Below are positions 35,810-44,468 of a stretch of 64,000 nt of DNA, piece by piece; the stretch's first letter is position 1; the number at the start of each line of letters is the position of its first letter. Under the pieces are notes generated by a model. It was not told where the DNA came from. It saw nothing but the letters and a program-made list of their open reading frames with translations, and did no database searches. The translations under genes and the position numbers were made by a program. Source of the DNA: Marinilongibacter aquaticus (GTDB lineage Bacteria; Bacteroidota; Bacteroidia; Cytophagales; Spirosomataceae); the NCBI RefSeq assembly GCF_020149935.1, contig NZ_CP083757.1:3125501-3189500 (forward strand). Direction: 5' to 3'.

Positions 35810-36451
35810 TCAATTCGCGAAGAATAAATCCTCGTGTTCTTGAGGCTGTACACGCAAGACATTCGTGAGCACCAGGAGAATTAAAGTGCGTGAAGCAATC
35901 TTTTGCGGAATGTCGGCGATTTTGGCAAAATTGGACAGTGTAATGAAATTGTGTTGCCCGAGATATTTCATCAGCCGGTCTTCTTTTTCACCGTAATTGA
36001 ATCGCAAATCTTTGCCTTTGCTCAGGCCTTTGAGAATTTGTTTGACTTCACGACTAGCCTGAATCGAGCGGTCGGCTACCCGCACGTAGGCTTTTCTTTC
36101 CAATTCATTTTGTGGATTGATTACAAAATACGGCTGATTTTCGCCTTTTGAAATATGAAAAACCAGTACTTCTTTGCCATCGAGTAGGCGAATGGCCTCC
36201 ATCGCATAGTCAATTTTGGGATAAATGCTTCGGTCGATTTCCCTTTCGAGCACAAACTGCTCTTCATTGGCATATTTCAATCCTTTGATCAATCCGCCAT
36301 CTTCTACACCGATGAGCAATGTACCGCCTGAGGCATTGGCAAATGCCACCATTTCCCGCACAATTTTTTCTGGATGATTTGCCTTCAATTTGAATTCCAG
36401 ATGTTGGCCCTCGCCTTGTGAAACCAGTCGGTTCAATCCCTTTAAATCCAT
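35810..36451 (-). CDS. AlbA_2 (Schlafen-like) domain protein
   Basis: A 213-residue protein. The N-terminal AlbA_2 domain has GEGQHLEFKLKANHPEKIVR, then EMVAFANASGGTLLIGVED and EREIDRSIYPKIDY. This nucleic-acid-binding fold is often found with an ATPase or a winged helix in predicted regulators. Here residues 140-213 form a short helical tail with LRFNYGEKEDRLMKYLGQ and a possible winged helix, but no ATPase domain. It is cytoplasmic and single; the role may be transcriptional or RNA-linked, but this is inference. Confidence 0.75.
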   Translation of the reverse strand: MDLKGLNRLVSQGEGQHLEFKLKANHPEKIVREMVAFANASGGTLLIGVEDGGLIKGLKYANEEQFVLEREIDRSIYPKIDYAMEAIRLLDGKEVLVFHISKGENQPYFVINPQNELERKAYVRVADRSIQASREVKQILKGLSKGKDLRFNYGEKEDRLMKYLGQHNFITLSNFAKIADIPQKIASRTLILLVLTNVLRVQPQEHEDLFFAN

Positions 36452-36604
36452 ATTGCCATTTCTGAATGCTCAAATATAACGAATGAAAAAGACACAAAGT
36501 TTTTGAACGCAGCTGACCTTTCTGTTCATACCGGTATAGTGGACAATGGCAATGGAGATGATTTGAACGGAAATCCGTAATTTGGATTTAAATCAACCCT
36601 GAAA

Positions 36605-37600
36605 ATGAAAACAATTAAAATTTTATCAATCATGACCCTAGTCTCTTTATCGGGTTTTGCCCAACCTAAAAAAACAGGTAAATGGATTCAAACCGACCCT
36701 CGCTTTTCTTCCCTGATTTCACCCGATGCACAGGTTGAGATTTTGGTAGAGGGCTTCACTTGGAGCGAAGGCCCTGTGTGGAACAAACCCGGAGATTTCC
36801 TGCTTTTTTCTGATGTACCCGAAAATACGATATACAGGTGGAAAGAAGGTGAGGGGCTAAGTACCTTTTTGAGTCCATCGGGCTATACGGGCATTTTGCC
36901 CTATAGCTTAGAGCCCGGTAGCAACGGGCTGATATTTAACAAGGATGGAGAATTGGTAGCCTGTGAGCACGGAGATAGACGTATCAGCAAAATGCCTTTG
37001 CAAGCGGGAGGAAAAGTGACGGTGGCGGATAATTGGGATGGTAAACGTTTTAATAGCCCTAACGACATTGTACAGGCTAGCCACGGACGTTATTATTTTA
37101 CAGATCCCCCGTATGGCCTGCCCGACAGAGAAAACGCCACTACACGCGAAATCGATTTGTTTGGCGTATATATGGTCGATCTCGATGGGCAGGTGAAACT
37201 TGTAGTTTCAGATTTGAGTCGTCCGAATGGTTTGGCTTTTAGTCCAGATGAAAAGTGGCTTTATGTGGCACAATCCGATCCGGAGCGGCCCGTAATCATG
37301 AAATATCCTGTTTTGGAAAATGGCTTGTTGGGCGATGGGCAATTGTTTTTCGATGCGAAACCTCTGGCCGAAAAGGGTTTGGCGGGTTTGCCCGATGGCT
37401 TGAAAGTGGACTTGAAGGGCAATGTTTTTGCCACGGGGCCGGGTGGATTGATGATTGTCTCTCCCGAAGGCGATTTGCTGGGAAGGATAGAAACGGGAAT
37501 GCTCACGGCCAATTGCAATTGGGGAGGAGACGGCTCCGTACTCTACATCACGGCCAATCATGTCGTGGGCCGCATTCAAACGCAGACCAAAGGTTTCTGA
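36605..37600 (+). CDS. SMP-30/gluconolactonase family protein, secreted
   Basis: A 331-residue exported protein (signal MKTIKILSIMTLVSLSGFAQ). The six-bladed propeller motifs are clear: FTWSEGPVWNKPGDFLLFSD with the metal-binding Glu, RFNSPNDIVQASHGRYYFTD, and SRPNGLAFSPDEKWLYVAQS. Conserved Glu, Asn and Asp residues should bind the divalent metal in the lactonase site. It probably hydrolyses a sugar lactone in the periplasm. It could act after a sugar dehydrogenase such as the GMC or FAD enzymes encoded 30 kb away, but no direct link is visible. Confidence 0.88.
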   Translation: MKTIKILSIMTLVSLSGFAQPKKTGKWIQTDPRFSSLISPDAQVEILVEGFTWSEGPVWNKPGDFLLFSDVPENTIYRWKEGEGLSTFLSPSGYTGILPYSLEPGSNGLIFNKDGELVACEHGDRRISKMPLQAGGKVTVADNWDGKRFNSPNDIVQASHGRYYFTDPPYGLPDRENATTREIDLFGVYMVDLDGQVKLVVSDLSRPNGLAFSPDEKWLYVAQSDPERPVIMKYPVLENGLLGDGQLFFDAKPLAEKGLAGLPDGLKVDLKGNVFATGPGGLMIVSPEGDLLGRIETGMLTANCNWGGDGSVLYITANHVVGRIQTQTKGF

Positions 37601-37699
37601 CTATCAAAGAGTTTGCAAATGGGCTCAGTCCTTTTTTTCGTGCTTTTGGCTAAATGCAAATTGGATGGGTGCAATACTGCAATAACAAGTTTATATTTC

Positions 37700-37731
37700 T
37701 TTGATATTCATGTCTAAACTCCCTATTTTTG
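37700..37731 (+). promoter_or_regulatory. Putative promoter of ppiD-like gene
   Basis: TTTG at 37700-37703, a 20-bp spacer and TATTTTTG at 37724-37731 match the Bacteroidota consensus exactly. The start codon lies 55 bp downstream. Confidence 0.65.
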
Positions 37732-37785
37732 CGGTTCAATTTTTGTCTGTAGAGGCAAAAGCGGATAAATTCATTAGAAATAAAA

Positions 37786-39924
37786 ATGGCATTAATTAAC
37801 AAAATCAGAGAAAAATCTGGAGTTGCAGTAGGCTTCTTGGCTATTGCTCTTTTGTTGTTTATCGTGGGTGGAGATATTTTCTCAGGAAACTCAATGGCCG
37901 GAGGCCTTTTCAACGGAGACAAAAACAAGGTGGGAACCATCAATGGAGTCGATATCGACTACCAACAATTCAACAAATTGGTGGATGTCCAGCGTCAACA
38001 AATGGAAATGTCTTCAGGACGTTCGGTTTCTGATGCAGAATTGAAAACCCTTCGTGATCAAGTGTGGGAACAGTTGATCCAGGAAGATGCCTTTCAACCC
38101 GAGTACGATAAATTGGGAATTGATGTGACCGCCGACGAATTGAGAGAAATGATCCAAGGAACGAAAAACTTGCATCCTTTCATCAAGCAACAGTTTACAG
38201 ATCCCAGTACTGGTGTGTTCAATGAAGCTCAGCACCGTCAGTTCATCAATGCCGCAGCCAACAAGCAATTGCCTGCCGAGCAAATGGTGATTTGGGAGAA
38301 TTTCAAGAGCAACCTTATTCAGGTGCGTAAAGCAGAGAAATACCAAAATTTGATTGCTGCGGCAGATTACATCACTTCGGCCGAAGCCAAGAGAGAATAC
38401 AAAGCCCAAACAGCGAAGGCCAGTGCAGATTTCTTGTTCGTGCCTTTCTACAGTTTGTCAGACTCTTTGGCGAAAGTGAGCGATAGCGATGTGGAATCTT
38501 ATTACAGCAAGCACAAAGACGAATTTACACCTTACGATAGCCGTTCATTCGATTATGTGGTGTTCAATGTGTTGCCATCGAAAGAAGATTCAGTAGGTCT
38601 TCAACAAGAGTTGACAGACTTGGCAAGAGGTTTGGCGGGAGCTTCAGATGCTCAAGCATATGCTTCATCAAATTCTGATGTAAACCACCCTTACCTTTGG
38701 TCTCCAGGCGAGCTTTCTGAAGAAACCAAAGCATTGATCGACAATTCTATTGTGGGGGCAACAGTTGGTCCGGTAAAAGAGGGACAGGATTATACGATTT
38801 ATAAATACGAAGGCACTGAAAGAGATTCGCTGTACACAGTGCGTGCGTCTCATATTTTGATTCGCCCTGCGGGAACAGACGATGCAGCAAAAGCCGATGC
38901 GAAGCAAAGAGCTCAGGACTTGTTGAATCAGATCAAGAATGGTGCAGATTTTGCTGCAATGGCTAGAATCAACGGTTCGGATGGCACCGCTCAAGTAGGT
39001 GGAGATTTGGGTTATTTCAACAACGACGGCAGAATGGTGCCCGAATTTGAAAAGGCTGTATTTGCATTCAATGGTTCGGGTTTAATGCCCAATTTGGTAG
39101 AAACTGATTTTGGATACCACATCATCAAAGTGACTGAAGCCAAGACGAATTTGAAATATAAGTTGGCCGCGATCACGAAAGAATTGCAACCTTCTGAATT
39201 TACATTGAACGAAATGTATCAGAAAGCAGAAGACCTAAGGGCTTCGATCAGTTCGGTAGAAGATTTGGAGAAAAAGGTGGAAGGCGACGATGAATTGGTT
39301 TTGTTGAAAGCACAAAGAGTGAGCCCGGCCGCAACGGGTTTCAATACCGTACAAAACGCAAGAGAAGTGGTGCTTTGGGCTTTTGGCGATGAAGCAGAAG
39401 AAGGCAAAGTGGCCGATCATGTGTTCGTGATCGACGAATCGTACATCATTGCAGCACTTACGGGTTCTACCGACAAAGAAGATCCAAAAGCATCTGATTT
39501 CAAAGCTCAGATTGAAGCCAAAGTGAAGAGCGAGAAGAAAGGCGAATTGATCTTGGATAAATTGGCCAGTGCAAACGGCGATCTAGAGTCTGTGGCCAAA
39601 AGTTACGGTGCAGGTGCATTGGTTGAAAGCGTGGAAGACATCACTTTCCAAACAGGTATGTTGAGCAGTGCAGGAATCGACGGTACCGCAATTGGCAAAT
39701 TGTTTGCCATGAAATCTGGCGAAACAAGCAAGCCGTTTATCGGTCAGAATGGTGTATTCATTTTGAAGAAAACCAATGAAGTGGACGCTCCGGAAATCGC
39801 TGATTATGCTCAATACAAAGCAAGCATCGAGCAACGCAAAGGCCCATACGCGGGTACTGCGGCGGCAGATCAAGCGGTGCGTGAAGCGGCCGATATAGTG
39901 GATAGAAGAGCGAAAATGTTCTAA
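37786..39924 (+). CDS. PpiD/SurA-like peptidyl-prolyl isomerase
   Basis: A 712-residue protein anchored by one N-terminal membrane helix (VAVGFLAIALLLFIVGGDIF). An N-terminal SurA/PpiD chaperone part spans about 50-300. A parvulin domain at about 350-460 has VRASHILIRPAGTDDA, GGDLGYFNNDGRMVPEFEKA and TDFGYHIIKVTEA. A second, weaker parvulin-like region may lie in the C-terminal part. It faces the periplasm and should help outer membrane proteins fold. A consensus promoter lies 55 bp upstream and a terminator follows, so it is a single-gene unit. Confidence 0.88.
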   Translation: MALINKIREKSGVAVGFLAIALLLFIVGGDIFSGNSMAGGLFNGDKNKVGTINGVDIDYQQFNKLVDVQRQQMEMSSGRSVSDAELKTLRDQVWEQLIQEDAFQPEYDKLGIDVTADELREMIQGTKNLHPFIKQQFTDPSTGVFNEAQHRQFINAAANKQLPAEQMVIWENFKSNLIQVRKAEKYQNLIAAADYITSAEAKREYKAQTAKASADFLFVPFYSLSDSLAKVSDSDVESYYSKHKDEFTPYDSRSFDYVVFNVLPSKEDSVGLQQELTDLARGLAGASDAQAYASSNSDVNHPYLWSPGELSEETKALIDNSIVGATVGPVKEGQDYTIYKYEGTERDSLYTVRASHILIRPAGTDDAAKADAKQRAQDLLNQIKNGADFAAMARINGSDGTAQVGGDLGYFNNDGRMVPEFEKAVFAFNGSGLMPNLVETDFGYHIIKVTEAKTNLKYKLAAITKELQPSEFTLNEMYQKAEDLRASISSVEDLEKKVEGDDELVLLKAQRVSPAATGFNTVQNAREVVLWAFGDEAEEGKVADHVFVIDESYIIAALTGSTDKEDPKASDFKAQIEAKVKSEKKGELILDKLASANGDLESVAKSYGAGALVESVEDITFQTGMLSSAGIDGTAIGKLFAMKSGETSKPFIGQNGVFILKKTNEVDAPEIADYAQYKASIEQRKGPYAGTAAADQAVREAADIVDRRAKMF

Positions 39925-39946
39925 TTATAGATTTAAGTTTTAAATG

Positions 39947-39975
39947 AAAGGGGTACCCATTGGGTATCCCTTTTT
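39947..39975 (+). terminator. Terminator of ppiD-like gene
   Basis: A 9-bp stem (39950-39958 with 39962-39970, one G-T pair) is followed by five T; A-T pairs extend it. Confidence 0.8.
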
Positions 39976-40030
39976 ATTTGTCATAATGCTCGACAAATGT
40001 GTAATTTGAAGCCCATTGAAATTTTGTGCT

Positions 40031-40612
40031 ATGAACAATTTATTTCCCGTGTTTTTGAAATTGGAACAAATGAATCTGCTCATTGTGGGTGGTGGCTATG
40101 TGGGGCTTGAAAAGTTGGAGGCCGTATTGAAAAATGCCCCCAATACACACATCACACTGGTGGCTCCTGAGATTTCGGAGGCTATCGAAGCGTTAGCCCG
40201 CGAACATGACATTTCGTTGATTTTTGAAGAATACAAGGAGGTTCATCTGAAAAACAAGCAATTGGTGATCGTGGGGACCGGGATTATGGAAGTGAGCCAA
40301 CAGGTGCAACAGGATTGTCGAGAAAAGGGTGTTCTCGTGAATGTAGCCGATAAACCCGAGCTTTGCGACTTTTATTTGAGCTCTACGGTCTGCAAAGGGG
40401 ACCTGAAAATAGCAATTTCGACGAATGGAAAATCGCCTACGTTTGCGAAACGTTTCCGCGAAATATTGGAGGCAATTTTGCCCGATTCGCTTCAAGAGAC
40501 CTTGGACAATCTTCAAGCTATACGCAACAGCCTAAAAGGCAATTTTGAAGATAAAGTAGAGCGTTTGAACGAAATAACGAAGGTGATGAAAAAGGAGAAT
40601 GAGGTCGATTAA
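40031..40612 (+). CDS. Precorrin-2 dehydrogenase / siroheme synthase N-domain protein
   Basis: Start at 40031 (MNNLFPVFLKLE), which begins the family sequence; the upstream in-frame codons add five residues. The 193-residue protein has the NAD-binding motif NLLIVGGGYVGLEKLEAVLK, the VNVADKPELCDFYLSSTV segment and GDLKIAISTNGKSPTFAKRF, which matches the N-terminal dehydrogenase/ferrochelatase part of CysG. It should oxidise precorrin-2 to sirohydrochlorin and perhaps insert iron, for siroheme of sulfite or nitrite reductase. The methyltransferase half is not present. Its stop shares TTAA with the convergent rnc gene. Confidence 0.88.
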   Translation: MNNLFPVFLKLEQMNLLIVGGGYVGLEKLEAVLKNAPNTHITLVAPEISEAIEALAREHDISLIFEEYKEVHLKNKQLVIVGTGIMEVSQQVQQDCREKGVLVNVADKPELCDFYLSSTVCKGDLKIAISTNGKSPTFAKRFREILEAILPDSLQETLDNLQAIRNSLKGNFEDKVERLNEITKVMKKENEVD

Positions 40613-41349
40613 TCTTCGATATTGAGGGCATTGCAGGCCTTGCGAGCGGCGTCTTGCTCGGCCTTTTTCTTATTCCAGCCACGGCCTTCGCTCACAACTT
40701 CTTCGTCAACCGTCACTTGGGCCACGAATTCCTTGCTGTGGTGCTTGCCGTTTTCTTGAATGATCTCAAAGTTTACATTTTTCGAAAGGCCCTGTGCCCA
40801 GGTAAGCAGTATGCTTTTGTAGTTGGTGTTGTTTTGGATTATTTCGTCGAGATCGTAATAGTTGGCCAAAAGATTCTTCACGATGAATCGCTTGGTGAAA
40901 CGAAACCCCTTGTCGAGATAAATCGCTCCAATTAGGGCTTCCATGGCATCGCCATACATCGAAGTGCGTACATGGCTTACTCGGTTGCCGTCGAACATAA
41001 TTAGGCTATCCAAGCCGATTTTTCGGGCTACTTGATTGAGTGATTCGCGGTTCACGATTCGCGAGCGGATTTCTGTAAGAAAACCTTCGTCTTTGAACGG
41101 ATATTTTTTGAAGAGGTATTCGGCGATGATCATACCCAAAACCGAGTCGCCCAAGTATTCCAACCTTTCGTTGGATTCTTTAAAACCCTCTACCACAGTC
41201 TTTTTCGAGGCAGATGTGTGCCTGAAAGCCAAGTGATAGAGGGAGTCTTTGCCGGGCTTTTCGCCCACAATACGCTCAATAGCTTTTCTAAACTCCTTTG
41301 TTTCGGCATCCGCAGTGAAATAGCTGATAATATTTTCGGTTACTGCCAT
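40609..41349 (-). CDS. rnc: Ribonuclease III
   Basis: A 246-residue double-strand RNA endonuclease. The catalytic signature is NERLEYLGDSVLGMIIAEYL with the acidic residues of the active site, and GDAMEALIGAIYLDKGF holds the second acidic pair. The C-terminal dsRNA-binding domain (about 170-246) has NYKSILLTWAQ and GRGWNKKKAEQDAARKACN. It processes rRNA precursors. It follows fabF by 24 bp in the acpP-fabF-rnc order that is common in Bacteroidota and other bacteria. Confidence 0.97.
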   Translation of the reverse strand: MAVTENIISYFTADAETKEFRKAIERIVGEKPGKDSLYHLAFRHTSASKKTVVEGFKESNERLEYLGDSVLGMIIAEYLFKKYPFKDEGFLTEIRSRIVNRESLNQVARKIGLDSLIMFDGNRVSHVRTSMYGDAMEALIGAIYLDKGFRFTKRFIVKNLLANYYDLDEIIQNNTNYKSILLTWAQGLSKNVNFEIIQENGKHHSKEFVAQVTVDEEVVSEGRGWNKKKAEQDAARKACNALNIED

Positions 41350-41373
41350 AAAGAGTTTATCTATCGATATGAG

Positions 41374-42621
41374 TTAAACTTTGCGAAAAATTAGCGTAGC
41401 ATTGTGTCCACCGAACCCAAAACAATTCGAAAGAACCGTATCGATTTTTCTGGCCTTGGCTACATTCGGTGTCAAATCTATGCGGCTATCAATATTCTCA
41501 TCCACATTGAACAAATTGATTGTCGGCGGCACCATTTGATTTTGGATCGCCAATATGGCGGCCACAGATTCTACGGCACCGGCACCACCCAACAAATGAC
41601 CCGTCATTGATTTTGTGGAACTGATGCTCATATTGTAGGTGTGCTCACCAAACAAACGCTCGATTGCCTTGATTTCTTGCGGATCGCCCAAACCTGTAGA
41701 AGTGCCGTGCGTATTGATGTAGTCTACTTCTTCGGCTTTGATTTTTGCATCATCCAGGGCGTCTTCCATAGACATATACGCACCCTCACCTTCGGGGTGT
41801 GGAGCAGTAATGTGGTAGGCATCCGATGAGATTCCTCCACCTATGATCTCACAATATATTTTAGCCCCTCTGGCCTTGGCATGCTCGTATTCTTCAAGAA
41901 TCAAGCCACCGCCACCTTCGCCCAAAACAAAGCCATCGCGGTCTTTGTCGTACGGTCTAGAGGCCGTTTTGTAATCGTCGTTTCGGGTAGACAAAGCTCT
42001 GAGAGCGTTGAATCCCCCTACGCCTGCACGTGTAACCGCAGCTTCCGAACCTCCGGAAACACAAGCGACCATACGTCCAAGGCGAATATAATTGAAGGCA
42101 TCAATTATGGCATTGTTGGCCGATGCACAGGCCGAAACAGTAACATAATTGGGCCCTTTAAAGCCAAATTTCATGGATATCTGTCCCGAAGCCGAGTCAG
42201 CAATCATTTTTGGAATAAAGAAGGGGTTGAATCTTGGCTTCAAATCGTTGTCGCCCAAATTCAAGACCTCTTGTTCGAAAGTTTCCAATCCACCAATACC
42301 CGAACCCCAAATCACACCAATTTTATTGCGGTTGACTTTTTCGAGGTCCAATCCCGAATCTTTCACCGCTTGCTCTGCAATGATCACACCGTACTGGGCG
42401 AACAAGTCCATTTTCCGGGCTTCCGATTTGGGGATAAATTCGAAGGGGTCGAAATTCTTTAATTCACAGGCAAATTGGGTTTTGAACTCAGTAGGGTCGA
42501 AGTGGGTAATTGGGTTTGCACCACTCACTCCATTTTTCAAGCCTTCCCAATATTCTTCTACGGTATTCCCGATGGGTGTCAGAGCACCGATACCAGTAAC
42601 TACTACGCGTTTCAGCTCCAT
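41374..42621 (-). CDS. fabF: 3-oxoacyl-ACP synthase II
   Basis: Start at 42621 (MELKRVVVTGIGALTPIGNT); an earlier in-frame start adds 11 residues of no family sequence. The 415-residue condensing enzyme elongates acyl chains in fatty acid synthesis. The active-site cysteine is in VTVSACASANNAI, and the two histidines are in INTHGTSTGLGDP and TKSMTGHLLGGAGA. Length and motifs are complete. It lies 86 bp after acpP and 24 bp before rnc on the minus strand. Confidence 0.97.
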   Translation of the reverse strand: MELKRVVVTGIGALTPIGNTVEEYWEGLKNGVSGANPITHFDPTEFKTQFACELKNFDPFEFIPKSEARKMDLFAQYGVIIAEQAVKDSGLDLEKVNRNKIGVIWGSGIGGLETFEQEVLNLGDNDLKPRFNPFFIPKMIADSASGQISMKFGFKGPNYVTVSACASANNAIIDAFNYIRLGRMVACVSGGSEAAVTRAGVGGFNALRALSTRNDDYKTASRPYDKDRDGFVLGEGGGGLILEEYEHAKARGAKIYCEIIGGGISSDAYHITAPHPEGEGAYMSMEDALDDAKIKAEEVDYINTHGTSTGLGDPQEIKAIERLFGEHTYNMSISSTKSMTGHLLGGAGAVESVAAILAIQNQMVPPTINLFNVDENIDSRIDLTPNVAKARKIDTVLSNCFGFGGHNATLIFRKV

Positions 42622-42707
42622 ACTTACGATTTGGTTATTAATGGAAAAGTTCAATACCCAATTTACGAAAAAATTGAATATTGAACTTTTGAAAAGGGTC
42701 AGGAATA

Positions 42708-42944
42708 TTACTTAGAGTTCTCTTCCAAGTAAGATACTGCCTGCCCAACAGTTTGGATATTTTCAGCCTGATCATCAGGGATAGATACATTGAATTCTTT
42801 CTCAAATTCCATGATGAGCTCTACAGTATCCAATGAATCTGCTCCTAAATCGTTTGTAAAAGAAGCTTCTGGTGTTACTTCTGATTCTTCAACCCCAAGC
42901 TTTTCTACAATAATTTTCGTTACTTTCGATGCGATATCTGACAT
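42708..42944 (-). CDS. acpP: Acyl carrier protein
   Basis: A 78-residue acidic helical protein. The phosphopantetheine attachment motif is [17 protein letters not shown], with the serine near residue 37. It carries growing acyl chains on its prosthetic group for the enzymes of fatty acid synthesis, including the FabF encoded just after it. It is the first gene of acpP-fabF-rnc, divergent from kdsA. Confidence 0.98.
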   Translation of the reverse strand: MSDIASKVTKIIVEKLGVEESEVTPEASFTNDLGADSLDTVELIMEFEKEFNVSIPDDQAENIQTVGQAVSYLEENSK

Positions 42945-43081
42945 TATGAAAATGTTTTTGGTTTAAATCAATGCAAAGAAAATTATTTTAGACGAAACCA
43001 ACAAAGTTGCCACCCGTTTTTTACCGTATTCTATTAATTCGATATTTGCAGGATACAAGATAAACTTTAATAAATCGACTG

Positions 43082-43888
43082 ATGAAATCACTCTTCAAAG
43101 AAAAATACAATTCAGAGCAATTCTTCCTGATGGCGGGTCCTTGTGCAATCGAAAGCCGTGATATGGCGATGTACATCGCCGAAAAAATCGTCAGGATCAC
43201 GCAGGAATTGAAGATTCCGTATGTTTTTAAAGGGAGTTACAGAAAGGCCAATAGAACCAAAGCCGACAGCTTTACAGGTATTGGTGACGAGAAGGCTTTG
43301 AAGATTTTGCAGGAAGTGGGAGAGACTTTCGGTGTGCCCACCGTAACGGATATTCATGAAAGTCACGAGGCCGCCGTGGCCGCGGAATATGTCGATGTTT
43401 TGCAGATTCCCGCGTTTTTGTGTCGACAAACAGAACTCATTGCGGCGGCGGCGAATACAGGGAAAGTTGTAAATATAAAGAAGGGGCAGTTTATGAGCGG
43501 GGCCAGTATGGGCTTTGCGGTGGAGAAAGTGAAGCAAGAAAACCCTGAGGGGTTGGTGATGCTTACCGAGAGGGGCAATTCTTTTGGCTATTCCGATTTG
43601 GTGGTGGATTATCGAAATATTGTAGACATGAAAACTTTCGATGCAGCAGTGGTGATGGACTGTACGCATTCTTTACAGAGGCCCAACCAGACATCGGGTG
43701 TGACGGGCGGTAACCCTGAGCTTATAGGCACTGTGGCCAAGGCAGCAATAGCCGTGGGGGCCGATGGGCTTTTCATCGAAACCCATCCTGACCCGGCCAA
43801 TGCGAAGTCTGACGGAGCAAATATGTTGCACTTGGACAAGTTGGAAAATCTGCTTCGCCAATTGGTGCGTATCAGGGAAGTGATTTGA
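43082..43888 (+). CDS. kdsA: 3-deoxy-8-phosphooctulonate synthase (KDO-8-P synthase)
   Basis: A 268-residue enzyme that condenses phosphoenolpyruvate and arabinose 5-phosphate to KDO 8-phosphate for lipopolysaccharide. Family sequences are LMAGPCAIESRDMAMYIAEK, KGSYRKANRTKADSFTGIG, TDIHESHEAAVAAEYVDVLQ and TERGNSFGYSDLVVDYRN. The TIM-barrel metal and substrate residues are complete, and the length is normal. It stands alone; no kdsB, kdsC or kdsD is adjacent. Its end overlaps by 17 bp a decayed gene on the other strand. Confidence 0.96.
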   Translation: MKSLFKEKYNSEQFFLMAGPCAIESRDMAMYIAEKIVRITQELKIPYVFKGSYRKANRTKADSFTGIGDEKALKILQEVGETFGVPTVTDIHESHEAAVAAEYVDVLQIPAFLCRQTELIAAAANTGKVVNIKKGQFMSGASMGFAVEKVKQENPEGLVMLTERGNSFGYSDLVVDYRNIVDMKTFDAAVVMDCTHSLQRPNQTSGVTGGNPELIGTVAKAAIAVGADGLFIETHPDPANAKSDGANMLHLDKLENLLRQLVRIREVI

Positions 43889-44391
43889 TCGAAAGCGTAG
43901 GCAAAGGCGGCATACGAAAAAACTCTTCGAGATCATTCAGCAAACTGTACGTCAAATAGGATTTGTGAAAAATGCCGATAAAGATCACGATACGTTGAGG
44001 GGATGGCTTCGCGTGTTCAAGTATGTGAATAATATTGTGAGCCATGCCTTGATTTCGCATTTCCCAATAGGTTTTACATTGAGCAATTGCACTTTTATAA
44101 GTATTAAAGCAATCGTTTGACTCAACGATTTGGGCAATTTGAGAATAAAAGAAGTCTTGTGTTTGAGCGATTTCTTCAAAGGTCTTTTTTCATCCGAAAG
44201 CTTTGATCGAAAAGGGAGCTGTCCAATTCCATGAGAATTAAATCTGGCTTAATCTCAATTAGCACTTGTAAAAGGTGCTTGGCTTTCAGATGACGGCTAA
44301 GTTCGTGCAAAGTGCCTACAATATATAGGTCACTTTGTGCCAAAACAGACAAGGCGGAAAGTGTAGCCAAAAGAAGGTATAGAGCTTTCAA
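43872..44391 (-). pseudogene. Frameshifted exported protein remnant, TraB/ChaN-like
   Basis: From the ATG at 44391 a signal peptide (MKALYLLLATLSALSVLAQ) and DLYIVGTLHELSRHL are read, then IKPDLILMELDSSLFDQSF, and the frame ends soon after a run of six T (six A on the coding strand) at 44185-44190. Removing one base there restores an open frame to 43872 with RIVIFIGIFHKSYL near the end. The G-T-x-H-E start and the G-x-x-H-K end resemble TraB/GumN or ChaN-type proteins, but at about 173 residues the middle also looks shortened. It could be a true pseudogene, a sequence error, or slippage. Loss of codon constraint cannot be judged here. Confidence 0.6.
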
Positions 44392-44468
44392 TAATGACCA
44401 GACATAAAAACATAGGGATTCAAGTTGCTGAATTTATTGAGAGTCTGGGGGTATAAATTTAAAGTCTA

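Noticed and set aside
35810-36451. AlbA_2 gene as part of a defence island
   Set aside because: Neighbours are metabolic and envelope genes; nothing else in the region points to phage defence.
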